64,000 nt of DNA from Lepas anatifera (lineage: Eukaryota > Arthropoda > Thecostraca > Lepadidae): contig JAOTON010000971.1 in NCBI GenBank assembly GCA_034440635.1, forward strand, positions 930,001 to 994,000, given 5' to 3'. The position numbers and the translations under genes were made by a program. The stretch's first letter is position 1. Each line of letters opens with the position of its first letter. A model generated the notes under the pieces. It saw only the letters and a program-made list of their open reading frames with translations. It was not told the DNA's origin and did not search any database. This document shows, in pieces, positions 22,665 to 35,154 of the stretch.

Positions 22665-22870
22665 GTGCGTTTTGTAACGACATTTCGACCCCACCTCCCC
22701 TGACGCGCCTCCTCGTATGTGGGGCACTCCTTTAATATGCTTTGGATAGAACCGCCTCCCCCGCCACAGCTTTCTGGGCATTTAGATTACAGCCTGACCG
22801 TACGTATGTAAAGTATCCAAGGTGAGAGTAATTGAGGAGCGTGGTCTGATCTGTGCGTTTCTCTCTGCAG

Positions 22871-23199
22871 CGGCCGGAGGCGGCACCCGGGAAAAAGCCT
22901 TGGGAGCGCAGTATCGGCACCCTGGGCGGCGGCCTCCCAAGTCCTCGCTGGTGGTGCGCCCCTCCTCGTCCAAAGCCAGCACCCTGGTCCGACCAGCGCC
23001 TGCGGCTAGCACGGCAGTGTCCGCAGCGTCCGGACCGCCGCCCAGCGCCGTGACGACGGTGGCGGCGCCTCTGGTGAATGGAGGGACTGAGAAGGCTGCC
23101 GCGGTGAACGGCAGCGGGGCGGACACGGTACCGGCGCCGGCAGGTGGACTGGGAGGACTGGGACTGTTGGGCGCGTACTCGGACAGTGAGAGTGACTGA
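22871..23199 (+). CDS. YJU2: YJU2/CCDC94-like splicing factor, last exon with an apparent one-base frameshift
   Basis: Acceptor CTCTCTGCAG, phase 0. It starts RPEAAPGKKPWERSIGTLG, matching human VEVWEQSVGSLG. From about 22924 the homologous reading moves to another frame, RRPPKSSLVVRPSSSKAS, continuing to LGAYSDSESD and a stop at 23197-23199 (human RPPLSRLVV and LGAYLDSDDS). The exon is 329 bases where 330 are needed. One base appears to be missing at the GGG run 22924-22926. As printed, the first frame would end at a stop near 23053 and lose the conserved C-terminus. Conservation on both sides favours a sequencing or assembly error or a very recent mutation. Confidence 0.88.
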
Positions 23200-23335
23200 G
23201 ACGTCACACAGGAGCGTAACGTGTTGGTGAGCGACTGAGACCTTGGGAGTCTGACGTGCTGGTGATAGTGACTGAGAGAGCTGGAGTGTGACATGTTGTT
23301 GAGAGTGACTGAGAGGGTGGGAGTGTAACGGTGAG

Positions 23336-23514
23336 CAGGGGCGTCGCCATGGGGTGGGGGAACCTGGGGGGCCGCCGCCCACTCTTGGAAAGTGGGGGGC
23401 CTACCATTTTCGGCGGGCAAATACCATTGAAAATGCCGAATTTAAGCGGTCGTATGGGTTTCAAGGGTTTTGCCACTGCCCCCCCCCACTCAAACATTTG
23501 TGGCGACGCCCTTG
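23336..23514. mobile_element. hAT-like MITE in YJU2 3' region, 179 bp
   Basis: The termini are CAGGGGCGTCGCCA and TGGCGACGCCCTTG, near-perfect inverted repeats. The target duplication is unclear because the site is a short imperfect GTGACTGAGAGGG array (23200-23600). It belongs to the same terminus family as the copies at 33461 and 34885. It starts 137 bp after the YJU2 stop and is probably transcribed in the 3' UTR. Confidence 0.75.
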
Positions 23515-24072
23515 GGTAAGAGTGACTGAGAAGGTAGGAGTGTAACAGTGAGAATGGCTGAGAGGGCGGGAGTATGACTGAGAGGGCGGGAGGGGACTGG
23601 TGTGTAGTGGACTTGGGGTATATTGAATGCAAATGAAGCGAGTGTCAGTGTTTGGGAGGCTTGCAAATGAAGCGAGTGTCAGTGTTTGGGAGGCTTTTAC
23701 TCCGCTTCAGCGGCGATGTCATGTTTAAAACGCTGGCTGCCGCCATGTTTCTTTAGGGCCAGAGTTGCGTACGTATCTTCTCTCTGCTTTGCACAGTCCG
23801 TAAGTGCAAATCCGTTGTGTATGAAATCGATCTTTAAACCCCGCGGATCACTGTGAGCAGTCTGTGGCCTTCACGGGAGATGTTGTGTGGTGTACCTGAT
23901 TTTGACGTGTATCTTCACTGTTATCTGAGGAGTTTTGTCTCTCATGTGCTGACATTTTTTTAGGAAGAAACTCATGTTCATCGATTCATCGATCTTTGCA
24001 ACATTTGACTTGCGATGCGTTTGAGGTCTGCATCAACAACACGTGGTAGGCATCGATAATATATATATTGAC

Positions 24073-24078
24073 AATAAA
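24073..24078 (+). terminator. Candidate poly(A) signal for YJU2
   Basis: An AATAAA hexamer 874 bases after the YJU2 stop, before the convergent SOBP stop at 24168. If used, the two genes' ends would be only about 100 bp apart. Weakly supported, since AATAAA is common by chance. Confidence 0.3.
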
Positions 24079-24167
24079 TTGATTAGACCACCTAGACGGT
24101 TTATCCACATCGCCACATTGTATGATGTATACCATTCTCTACACGGACGTAGCCCCGTCTATCGACA

Positions 24168-25131
24168 TCAATCAAAATCGTCATGTTCCATTTTTATTTT
24201 GCGCGGATGGTCGGTTTTGCGTTTGCGCACCGTCAGATCCAGGCCCTCCGCATCAGACCCGGACGCCGAGTCCTTCTCCAGCTCTCGTTTCAGGATGGGA
24301 CACTCGGACGTGCCCGTCCTCGGTGTCTGCTCGGCTGGCTGTGACCGCTCTGACTGGGGCGGCGCCGGCTGGGGAGGGGGCCTCGCCGGCACTGATGGGG
24401 TGAAGGGCACCTGGGACCGCTGTCGACACCGCGCCAGCAGCTCACGACATACGCTGTCCGGGACCGGGATCGGAACAGGGATCGGGACAGGGACGACCAC
24501 TGGCACCGGCATCAGGACTGTGACAGGGGGCAGCACCGGAGGCAGGGCGGGCGGCGGAGGTGGCACTCCCAGCCGTGGTGGCAGGAGCTGGTACCTCTGC
24601 CAGGCGGCCGCGGCAGAAGGCAGGGCGGAGGCGGTCGGCGCCTGCGTGACACTGCTGGTCATGGGTGGGGTGGCGGCGGGAGCCGCGGCAGCGCTGGTGG
24701 CAGCCGGCGCCCCGGCGCTGGTCTGTACGGGTGCGGGGCGGGACGGAGCCGACGGACGCCGCCGCACGCGCTCCCTCAGCTCCAGCACCGGCATGGTGTT
24801 GCTTCGCGCCCTGACGCCCCGCGACGCCGTCCGGTAGGACAGGTCCGGCCTCGTGGCACGCCGCAGGCGGCGCCGGTCGGACGTGAGTGACGAGACCGCA
24901 GCGCCGCCTGCGCACTCTCCCGCCGCCGGTGCTGCCACCTGTTCGGCAGCTGCGGAGATGGCGTCGTCTGAGCCAGCACCCGGCGGCCGCCGCCGCAGCC
25001 ACATCTCCGGCGTTATCAGCGGGTCGTTGGAGGAGCGTCGCACCAGCTCCCGCAGCTGGGGTAGCATCTGGATGTGCGCCTCCGTTTCCTTGCAGAAGAT
25101 GTTCATTTTGTATGCGTTCAGGCAGCCCTCA
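24168..25131 (-). CDS. SOBP: SOBP-like protein, last coding exon
   Basis: Sine oculis-binding protein is a nuclear SIX-family cofactor with two FCS-type zinc fingers, a proline-rich body and SUMO-interacting motifs. This exon (phase 2 in, acceptor GATCGGCAG) supplies the last cysteine of finger 2 (FC-SEGC) followed by LNAYKMNIFCKETEAHIQML, matching human CLNQYKMDIFYKETQAN. Then come an Ala/Ser/Arg-rich stretch, a proline-rich run with VPVPIPVPIPVP (human LPVPIPIPIPIP), and near the C-terminus GLDLTVRKRK, matching the human SUMO-interacting DLTV motif, then a stop. It has 320 codons; human SOBP is longer, mainly in the proline-rich part. Confidence 0.92.
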
Positions 25132-26519
25132 CTGCCGATCAACACGAAGGTCAGGTCAACGCCATTAAACCTGGAAGTGCTGACCATATTATTCAGATGA
25201 AAATACATAGAAAACCTGTCCCTTGTCATCGTATACTGCTGTCAACTGCTTCCCTTAAGGTTTCCCGGATCAAGTCCTTTGTGACTCAATGTTTCGAAAC
25301 ACACGAGCCCGCCTGTAGACATCACACAGCGAAAAGCAGACAACGTCGAAAGAGATTAATGTTTCTGGCATTGGAAGCATAATTTGACTTCGAAGTTCGA
25401 AAGCAAATGCTACTCAAAAGAATTGCATATATCTAGTTCATGCGAAAAGATGACATCATAGCCTTAGTTTTGCCGTCGGAACTTGTTAAAACATAAGTGT
25501 TATCTTCCATCGACAGATACCGCATCGTGTTTTTTCTTCATTTTAATTGGTAAGTTTGTTTTGAAATGTTTATTCTGAATAATCGTTTAAGCGGCGAAAC
25601 ACGATGCACGGTTTGTACAAAACATGCATTCTAAACTCGTTGTAACGGTCCAGCCCGTTCGCCGGCAGATCGCGTTTTAAATGACCCAGAAGCATTATCG
25701 CTAGTACCGGAGCTGATGCAACGCTGCCTCTCGTCACTCGTGAAAACAGGCCGAGATTATGGCGACAGAGATACATGGGGAGACCAGTGACACGATCCAG
25801 TCTTCCAAACAGGCGCCTGCTGCTAGGGTTAACACGAGCTGAACAGCCGGGACTGGCCACATGGAGGGGTTTTGAGCCACCATGAAATTTATCGCCAACG
25901 GATGATGCGTCCTCGGTGAAATCAAAGCACAGATTCTTCCAAAAAACTCCCGGTTCGAAAATCGGGATCTGAGACGAGTACCTGACTTTATTTCTCCCGT
26001 GGTTATACCGGGTTTTTAAAAAGTGTTACTTTGTGATTTTTGTCTGAAAAACAAAGAGAAACAGGAAGACTGAACCAAATATTAATGTAATCCCTATGTC
26101 CTGGCTATTTTCATCACTTATTTCCATAACGTTATGTCAACTCTAAACTTCACTACAGCTGGAAATGTGAAAATATACGTTTACGCTACATCTTGTTAAT
26201 TAATATTCACGATTATTGCTCCGCCGCAGTTTAGAAAAGTATTGATCCGGGCTTAAACACTATGTCCGACCGTCTTCCACACTTCAGCTGCATTGACTGA
26301 AGGATGTTCACCACTTCTGCTTCAGTGTATCCAGTTTGGCAAGTCGGTTGCCGTAAACAGAGCCCTTGCAAGCTCCCCTGAATCAGAAGTCTGAGAGGCC
26401 AAGAACTATAGGGAGCCCACAGCCATGATCGGTACCCAGGGTAATGAGGCGATTACCCAACAGCTGATGTAAAAGGGTGATAATGCCACTAGCTGTGTGC
26501 GGTGGAGAACCATCCTGTA

Positions 26520-27545
<1,026 letters not shown>

Positions 27546-27848
27546 ACTTCTTTATTCTTGTATTAATCTTGTCTTCATGTTATAATTTTTATCTTGTCTC
27601 CGTAACGTTATTTTTTGAAATAAGATAACTTGGCCAAGGCCATCACCACTAGAAAGCCTTGAAAGTGGATGGAATTTTTAAACACTCTGCTCCAGACACT
27701 TCTTGTCCCAAGCGGCGTCCAAAATCACGTGCGTCGAAGCGAAAAATCAAGCGTAAAAATAGGCCTGCATAAGCCACATCATCCCGACCTGGTTCGGGCA
27801 GACTTTTGGGGCCAGATAACCTCGAAACTGCTGAAGCCAGTTAGCTCA

Positions 27849-28190
27849 CTGCGGTAGCTCAGTTAGTACAGCGCTGGGCTCCGGCCCGCTGCTCAGGAAC
27901 ATGCAGTGGCAGTGCATGTGTAGGCCTGGGATCGATTCCCCTGAGACGCCCCGGCGCTCAATATTTACCCGAAATAGGTCGATTGGCAACTGACTGGTGA
28001 GAGGGTGACCTGAACGGGGCAGCCGTCCCTGTGCTTTGTGGGATGTTTAACTTTGGCTTCTAAATCAGTCCTTCATTGTAGGAGTTGTTCGCTCGGGTGG
28101 TGGGGTCGGGTCCTCCGTGACAAGTCCCTTGATGACTTTAGTGAGACTCCGACTCCAAAAAACGAACTGGGAACAACTTGGACGAAATGT
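27849..28190 (+). mobile_element. tRNA-derived SINE, copy 1
   Basis: The head has an A-box-like TAGCTCAGTTAGTA and a B-box-like GGGATCGATTCCCC, as in a tRNA gene. It is followed by a constant body (CAACTGACTGGTGAGAGGG, GCCGTCCCTGTGCTTTGTGG, TCCGTGACAAGTCCCTTGAT) and an A-rich end. Copies at 40002, 41480 and 43497 align along the whole length. It lies in the SOBP last intron in the opposite orientation to the gene. Confidence 0.88.
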
Positions 28191-28394
28191 ATTTAAAAAA
28201 AGGCACATCCCTGCAGGGCTCACCGCTGACTGTCACAGTCCTGTCATCCGCATCCACAAACCAATTTAGTTCAAGCATTCCTCGTCTGGCATCAAAGGCG
28301 CAGAACCATGCCACCCCAAGCTCTTCGAGGGAGCCTCTTGATGAACTCAGAGGGTTCTGATCTCCAGAAGGTGTTATTATGCTTGTTGATATTC

Positions 28395-28740
28395 ATGTGT
28401 TTTCACATTAATGAGGTGGCTTTTAAAGCGTTGTGATGAATATGAGGTGATTAAAAGCCATGGGAAAGAGAAGATAAGGATGAGGAAATGACAGAAAAAG
28501 AGGGGTAGGATTCTACCCGAGGGAGTCCTATTCTCGATTACGCATGTACTCACGGCCCTCAGGTAGAGCAGGGATAAGAACGCGGATTACCGGCTTAAAA
28601 AAATACACTCAAAATCGCACATACACTTAAAACGTGCAAACTAAATGATTATGAGGATGAAAATGGTCGATTCTTCGGCTTCGTATTCAATCTTTCTTCG
28701 ATTAACACTATTTAATGGTACGATTTCGTCACATGCAACA
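28395..28740 (+). repeat. Dispersed repeat copy B (without CA expansion)
   Basis: The counterpart of the copy at 26520, with the same left blocks. The joint here is only about 40 bases of A- and CA-rich sequence, followed by the same TTCGGCTTCGTATTC right part. It shows the likely pre-expansion state of copy A. Confidence 0.6.
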
Positions 28741-29341
28741 GCCGCTTTTGCTTTTTCTTCCGCAGTCAATCCCAAGGTGGAGCTACGAAGCTAGGATTTC
28801 CAGGTTAAGTGGCCCAGACACAGCCACCTCACTCTCAAAACCAGAACATCACAGGTTGAAAAATAAATAAATCACAGGCCGTGAAATATAGGTAACTCTT
28901 TAAAAACACCCTGTGCATCAAGTGCTTGCAGTTTATAGGTTGCGGAAGAGAAATGGCACATCTTTCCATTATCCCATTTAAAAAATAACATCATTCCGGT
29001 ACTTGAGCCCAAACAAAAACGTAATTTCCAAGCCAAGCCAAACAGGTATCAGTTATTGGGTCCGTGCATTGGTCTATGCTGCGTTATTATCTCGCTACTC
29101 TACTCGGAAGGCAAGCGGGCTCGCCTCTGAGTCAGCCATCGCTCATATGCCACGGAGCGTGTCCTGAGAGCATGTACTGACTGATAGGCCACTTCGTTAC
29201 CTCCGATACTTAACGGGCTGCTGTCACTGCTTCTACTGTTTCTTCCCGAGAGGAACTACCGGTGCATTCAAACAAAGCAAAGGCAAAAAACGCTACCGTA
29301 TGTAGTCACGGAAAGAACTATCGTTTTGGTCGTATTGTTAC

Positions 29342-29446
29342 CTGCAGAATTGGAGCTGCTGGTCGCCGTTGACATATTCGATATTAAGCGAGTCTCTTAT
29401 GTTCTTGCACCAGTCACAGAGCTTTGTCTTGCGGAAGTTTGCCACT
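29342..29446 (-). CDS. SOBP: SOBP-like protein, FCS zinc finger 2 exon
   Basis: A 105-base exon: acceptor TGCCCCTCAG, phase 2 in and out, donor GTAACA. It encodes VANFRKTKLCDWCKNIRDSL and then IEYVNGDQQLQFC, matching human [27 protein letters not shown]. The split codon with the last exon gives FCSEGC, completing the CxxC..FCxxxC finger. The finger follows finger 1 after only about ten residues; vertebrates have a much longer spacer. Confidence 0.93.
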
Positions 29447-29759
29447 CTGAGGGGCAAACAAGAATTCCAGGTCAGCGGTTTTCGGAGACAATTATTCATC
29501 CTAGTATTTATAGACAGCTTATTGCTTACAAACATCAAACCTCTCATCTCCAGATGACCATGTGTCTGTGGTCAATAAAATTCACACACATACGTTCAAT
29601 CTTTTAAGCTTGAAATCGAAATTAACTTCGATGGCACCCTTAACACTAGCACAAATTTTCAGACCACGAAAAAATCATCGCGAATGAGCGGCCGGATTGT
29701 GTCGCTTGCTCGTATTTTGATAAAGAAGACCTTTATCGAAATACATTTGTTTCTGCGCT

Positions 29760-30304
29760 AAATGATGGACGTTGATAAAATGATAGGATACAATGATAGC
29801 TTTGTTTGGTTGCTTGGCAACGCGATGGCCGAAAGACACGTATATTCTTCAAATAAATATCCAGGACATGGTGTGCTATTTGGGGCATTGGCTGCAGGTA
29901 GGCAAAGAGTCCGGTCGCGTCTCGCTCCCGAGGCAAAAACCAACCGGAACGGCAGAAGCCGATCTGTTGCCGATCGTCTGACACTACTTTCAGACAAAGG
30001 CGTCGGCACCGACAGCACAGAAAAGGCGTCTATCGACCTTAACCTCCCGCCCAGTGCGGATCCAGGATCTCCGATCACGGGGGCGCCATCCGAACCAGGG
30101 GGCGTCACTTTCGGGCGGAAAAACCTACCAGGTGGGCGCCAAATCCTATCGCAAGGGGCGCCGATACTCGCATCCCGGGAGCGGGCGGGTGTGAGGCAAC
30201 ATTTCAGGGATGCGCCATCGACCTTTGAGGGGAGCGCCGTGACCATTATAAAGGGCACCGAGGGTAGATCAGGGGGGGGCAAGTGCTTCCACTTGCCTTT
30301 CCCT
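29760..30304. other. GC-rich unassigned intron segment
   Basis: Open frames on both strands without family resemblance. A CAGTGCGGATCCAGGATC terminus-like motif at about 30051 suggests a damaged hAT-like MITE, but I cannot see its other end. Confidence 0.35.
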
Positions 30305-30750
30305 GGATGAACCCTCGCCCCGGTGGGGGGTGTCTGAACACCCCCTCGGGTTTTTCCGGGGGCACGAGAAAACGGCGGCGCGAAGCGCCGCCGTACTTGG
30401 CACACTTTATCCCTGATCAATTTCGCAACTTTCCCCAAAATTTTAAGGTTGGGTCATCTCAGGTCATATCACCAGTGCAGGTCAAGTGACCTCACCTCCA
30501 GAAATGTTTAAGGTGGCATAAGTAAGAAATGGGTGAATCTATCGGATTGAAACTTATACCACATAATGGTCCCACCGAATGTTACAAAATACATTCCGGG
30601 ATTTTTCACATCGATTACCTAAGGTCATGTACGGACCATGACCTCTCAATTGGAAATACATGGGAAAAACAGAAATTGGGCTGTATTTGTGTAGATACAG
30701 CTGGGAATACCTGCATATTGTATGGGAGCCTTGCATGTTTCACTAGGTAC
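30305..30750 (+). mobile_element. Half-site-rich dispersed repeat, copy at 30.3 kb
   Basis: It begins GAACCCTCGCCCCGG, then CCCTCGGGTTTTTCCGG, a hairpin (CGGCGGCGCGAAGCGCCGCCG) and CGTACTTGG. A body with AGGTCA half-sites follows (CAGGTCAAGTGACCTCACC, CCTAAGGTCATG). It aligns with copies at 47.72 and 60.77 kb. The right side is cut by the element at 30751. No protein coding. Confidence 0.7.
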
Positions 30751-31678
30751 TAGACTTGTTGAGTCGCGATTCAGAGTCGGAGTCGACCCTGAGTCGACTC
30801 AAATTTTCCTTGAGTCAGGGTTGAGTCGACTCACTCCAGATTTGGGTTGAGTCTGAGTCGACTCAACTGCTCGACCAGTTGAGTCGAGTCAGAATCAGAG
30901 TTAGCCTCTAAGCTGTGAGTCGGGAGTTGAGTCGACTCAGCACTCTATTTTCTTAACATATGTGATCATATGGCTGACATTTTAGAAATTTTCACAGCTA
31001 GTTTTGAAGGATTTACTATTGAAATTTGCTAATATTAGGGAATTTATTATTTTCATATCCACACAACACCCATCCCGGGAATCAGTCATTAACAAAAATA
31101 AGTTGTGTAAAATATAGTTTCAAAAGCACACCCATTTCCTAGTTATTTTCCATTCAACATTAGCAATAGCATGCAAAATCATACAGACAGATGGGATTTG
31201 GCACACATTCAGACTTTTTGACTTTGAGGGTGGACACCATAAAAAGTCCTAAGCTGATAATCATGCAATAATTCACTTTTAGGAAGCCACATCTTTATTT
31301 TCTATTTTCTTCCTTTGGTTAACTGAAAACATTAAAAAAAATAAGTAATATAAGCGGCAGATAGAGGGTATCAAAAATCTTGTTTTGAACATTTGCCTTG
31401 AAATTGGTCAAAACGGTAACTAAAAGCTTCAATTAGCTGCTTTTCAAAGTACTTTGTTGATTTCTCATGGTTTGAGGATATCCCCTGGTAGATAATATAA
31501 ACACCGACGACACAGCACTGTACCTACCCTCTGTATACGGAAAGAAAAACTCAGTACTATCTCTGGCATTCCCTACACATCAAGTCACTTTTTCGACACA
31601 AATCAACTCAACTCAGAGTCAAGCGAGTCAAAATTTGATTTAAACTCCGACTTTGACTCACGAGTCGCACAACTCTGG
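30751..31678. mobile_element. Non-autonomous DNA element with TGAGTCGACTCA subterminal repeats
   Basis: The ends are inverted copies: TAGACTTGTTGAGTCGCGAT and GAGTCGGAGT on the left, with the complement (ACTCCGAC, ACGAGTCGCACAACTCTGG) on the right. The left 200 bp holds several exact copies of the 12-bp palindrome TGAGTCGACTCA plus many GAGTC halves. The interior is AT-rich and non-coding. No clear target duplication, so the superfamily is open; hAT is likely from the ends. Confidence 0.65.
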
Positions 31679-32328
31679 TTGCCACACGTCTGTTTTGTGA
31701 CCTCTTGCCTTCTTTTTCACATTCGACTAAAGGTGAATGTGGCACATTGACAATAGTATTTGAACTGAGATAGCCATGTGATAGAGCATGTCGAGAAGCC
31801 ACTTGGTGGGCATTTCCGTCACCCCACCGTTTGCTGAGAAAAACGGTAAATTTCATCCCCCGTCGACCCAGTCCTCCCCGGGCGGTAACGTGGTATTAGT
31901 CAACAATAAGTGACTGTGACAACGTGCCGTAATGCTCAAGCCCCACTACAAGTTGTTCTTGCTTGGACCTCTTTAAAACATAAGCGCTAAACGTGACTTA
32001 GTGCTGGCGACCGTAAATGCATACTTTTAACTTGCCTCGCTGACTTATTTGAAATATACAATATGGTTTAATAGCGATATAAATCAAAACAATATAAATT
32101 AAAAGTGTCACTTTCGGTTTTAATAATAGCCTCTTTGAGCCAAAAGCGCTTCTTTTGTACTCGTATTTATTTGTGGCGCAAATGAAGGGTTTACCATAGT
32201 TCCATGTCATCAGATTATGACGTCACGTGCTTTTACCTCTAGCAAATGAAAAATAAACAATACAAAGCATTGGGCTTTTTAGCCATTTTTAGCAGGAATA
32301 AGGACGAATCTATTATTTGCAACACATT

Positions 32329-33255
32329 CCCTTTAACACGCGTACTGAAGAAGGGAGACATCTGATGCCTCATCTAATTTTCCGAGGCGGCCGAGGAACC
32401 GTTAGCAGCCAGGAAACGCTATTTGGTTTAATTTTAAAGAATTTATTGGGCACGTCGATTAGTGGGATTTTTTTAAATCGACAAGAATTAGACTGATAGG
32501 TTTTCAAAGTCAGAACTATACTTTGAGATTACCTCCATCGCGTGGTCGCACCATTTCGCCTACATTGGAGACCGAGTGGTGACGTGACGATTTAATGACG
32601 CCATATGGACAAGATGGCATGTTAAGTCCACCTCATATAAAAATTAAAGTAAAATGATAGAATTACAGGCCATACCCGCGATTTTTCAAGTTCATTGACC
32701 CCACTACTTCCTGTTAAACGACGTTACCCAGTATGAAGTACCTAGATTGTGCTATGACGTCATAGTTAAGGTAGATGTTTAGGTCAAAGGTCAAGGTCAA
32801 ATGCGATGGTTCAAGGTCAGTCCTCATTTCCCGCCCGATGGTTGCTATAGTGCTAATTATAGTGTACACTAAAGGGAATATATAATATTGTGACTTCATA
32901 GATCAATGACTATGAGTGATCTCGACCAAAAAACATACATGACACATTTTTGGGATCTTTCCTTTATGACCATGGTTCACTTCTAGTAAATTCCCTACTT
33001 CTTTCCGCATAATCACTGCATTTCCCAATGTGTCCCCAGCACGGCTAATACCTGACCTTTATGACCTCGTTTGGCTTTGAACGTATTAACCTTGACCAAT
33101 GAATGTGGGCAATAACCTATATCATCGTAGCCCCCACACACTCTTCGGCGGGCGTTTTTCTAGGCCTTTTGGTTTTCAAGATCTCAGAGAGGCCTACCAG
33201 GCGCCTCCCTCCAGCGCGTGTTAGTGTCAGATCCCTCTCCAGTGCCGGTGCTAAA
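32329..33255. mobile_element. Half-site-rich dispersed repeat, second type, copy at 32.3 kb
   Basis: It starts CCCTTTAACACGCG and shares long stretches with 51229-52313: TTCCGAGG.GGCCGA, TTTCAAAGTCAGA, GAGACCGAGTGGT, TCCTCATTTCCCGC, CTCTCCAGTGC. It holds an AGGTCAAAGGTCAAGGTCA array (32781-32799), i.e. a DR1 plus an extended half-site. The right end is a degenerate inverted copy of the start. No coding. Confidence 0.7.
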
Positions 33256-33460
33256 ATTCCAAACAATAGAATAAGATTCGATCAAACCATAAATGTTTCC
33301 AGGAGGATCTGAGATGCCAGCCCAATCAAGGACGCTTACACTGGCTGGGGTGGAAACGGGTGTTTACGTGGCTCTGAGCTACATCCCCCTCCTTCAGATA
33401 CTGCCCCCTAAATCTGCGCAGCTAATTAATATATGAGGTCTCACAGGATGTTGCTGTTGC

Positions 33461-33740
33461 CAAGGATGTCGCCACGGATTTTCGCGCGGGGGGCGGGGCG
33501 GACCCAGCGATGGATGGCAAAGTCCATCTGTCCGTATGTTCAGTGGGCTTGTTTACGAAGTGGAACACTTCTGCCGTATTAAATACTGGGCAGTCCCATG
33601 CAAATAGAAGAAATTAACATCTTCGTCCTGAAATAAGCAGCTTTCAACAATATTCTCGGCCAAAAGCGGGAAGATGGGTCACCTCCCCTTTTCTGAGCGT
33701 GGGGGCCGCCTCTCTCGGTTCCCCGATGGCGACGCCCCTG
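33461..33740. mobile_element. hAT-like MITE, 280 bp (degenerate left end)
   Basis: The right end is TGGCGACGCCCCTG, exact for the family; the left end CAAGGATGTCGCCA is diverged. The flanks GCTGTTGC and ACTGTTAC agree at six of eight positions, in line with an old 8-bp duplication. It lies between SOBP exons. Confidence 0.55.
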
Positions 33741-34542
33741 ACTGTTACGCATTACTCTAAACAGTGCTGGCTATTATTCCCCAAAAGTGAATTCAACCAA
33801 TACCAAACAGAGCATCATCAACAGTATTGCATGGACATGACGACACAAAGTTCCTCTCCTCGACATCCTAGGGCAGCATCTAGTCAGCCTGATATTTCGC
33901 ACAAGCCTAAATGTGAACGTTTCCTTCGCTGTTATGCTGCACCGCAGCGTTCACTGCAGCAGGCATACTGCACCGTCACACATGCTCTCGGTAGCTCTGT
34001 AGTATACTGCACCGCAGGACCTCACCTACAACTATTCTACACCACCACTATTTCTGTAGCTGCCGGTCCATCCACCGATCTCGCTCCGCCCACACCGCGC
34101 CAACCGGAAAACCTATGCAAATCGCCGATTTCTATCCTAAATGCGCCAACCTCCCACAGACTATGGTCAGGTAGCATACTGCACCCAGTGACAGCCGAGC
34201 ATTAAGCATGGATTTCAAATGGGGCCAGATGGACTTTTCAACTCATTTCTTTCGGTTCATTTTTCATCAGCTTACGCATGGATGGAACAAAGGCCATTAT
34301 TTATAGGCAGTAGGCAGTATAAATTGGAATGTCAAAATACGATAAGAGTGGGTTACACACCTGGGAGGCACATAAAACAAAAACCAAAACCTCGTTAAAG
34401 GTGAAAAGGTTAAGTGTCAAAATATATACAGGTTAACCATGTAGTGCAATGATGATGGTTGGGGTTTTAGGGCACGTTTTCGCGGACACCCATCGCGGCC
34501 ATAGCCGGCGCCACTGAAGTGAGAGGGGCAAGGGGGTGAACT

Positions 34543-34620
34543 GAAGCCGAGTGGCCTAGTGACTTTATTGCTTGCAGACTAGGATAGCATGGATCAACGT
34601 GGGTTCAATACGCACGCCGG
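34543..34620 (+). mobile_element. tRNA-like SINE head (Ser/Leu-type)
   Basis: GCCGAGTGGCCTAGTGAC (A box) and GTGGGTTCAATACGC (B box) are spaced as in a class II tRNA, but the stems do not pair as a functional tRNA and the sequence runs on into a body (GGAAGACCACC, GTGGAAGG). Probably a SINE distinct from the 27.85 kb family. Confidence 0.5.
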
Positions 34621-34884
34621 AAGACCACCTTCCGTGTCCATTCTGATCCCGTGGAAGGTTTCTTAAACGTCCACGCCAATCCCCTTCCCCTTTAATTGGG
34701 TAATGTGCCCGTTTGAAATGAGCCTCATAAAAAATTTTCCCTCTAAAATAATAAATATTAACACTATCCCTACGGCGTCAACTGAATAGAAATGTGCAAG
34801 GAAGCAAATGTTGTCCTCCATAAAATCCTGAATCTCCACCGCCAGTGACCGCAGCAGTGCCTGCATGCACTGTATGTATGTATA

Positions 34885-35124
34885 CAGGGGCGTCGCCACC
34901 GGGGGGGGGCAGGGGGACCCGACCCCACACTTTTTGGCCAAAAATTTCCTGATCACAGCCAAAATGGGAGAAAACCGGACATTCTTATAACCAGCCGCTG
35001 CAGAAGGCAACGAGGAGCCCACATTCGAACAGTATTTGGTCCTAATGTAGAATTTTTTTGCCAGCGTCAGTTTGAAGTTTGGCTGGCCCTGCCCCCCGCT
35101 TTTTTGCCGGTGGCGACGCTTATG
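34885..35124. mobile_element. hAT-like MITE beside SOBP zinc finger 1 exon, 240 bp
   Basis: The ends are CAGGGGCGTCGCCACCGG and CCGGTGGCGACGCTTATG (inverted, last bases diverged). The flanks are TATGTATA and AATGTATA, seven of eight matching. It ends 30 bases from the donor of the SOBP exon at 35155, on the intron side. Confidence 0.75.
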
Positions 35125-35154
35125 AATGTATACATGCATGTAAGGTTCACGCAC

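Noticed and set aside
22732..23420. Minus-strand open frames of 212-216 codons
   Set aside because: They are antisense to the last YJU2 exon and its 3' region; the sense frame has clear homology.
24043..24837. A 264-codon plus-strand open frame
   Set aside because: It is the opposite strand of the GC-rich last SOBP exon and has no similarity of its own.
27849..27935. A functional tRNA gene (also at 40002, 41766 and 43809)
   Set aside because: A- and B-box motifs are present, but the stems do not pair as a tRNA and the same ~300-bp body follows each copy, so these are SINE heads.
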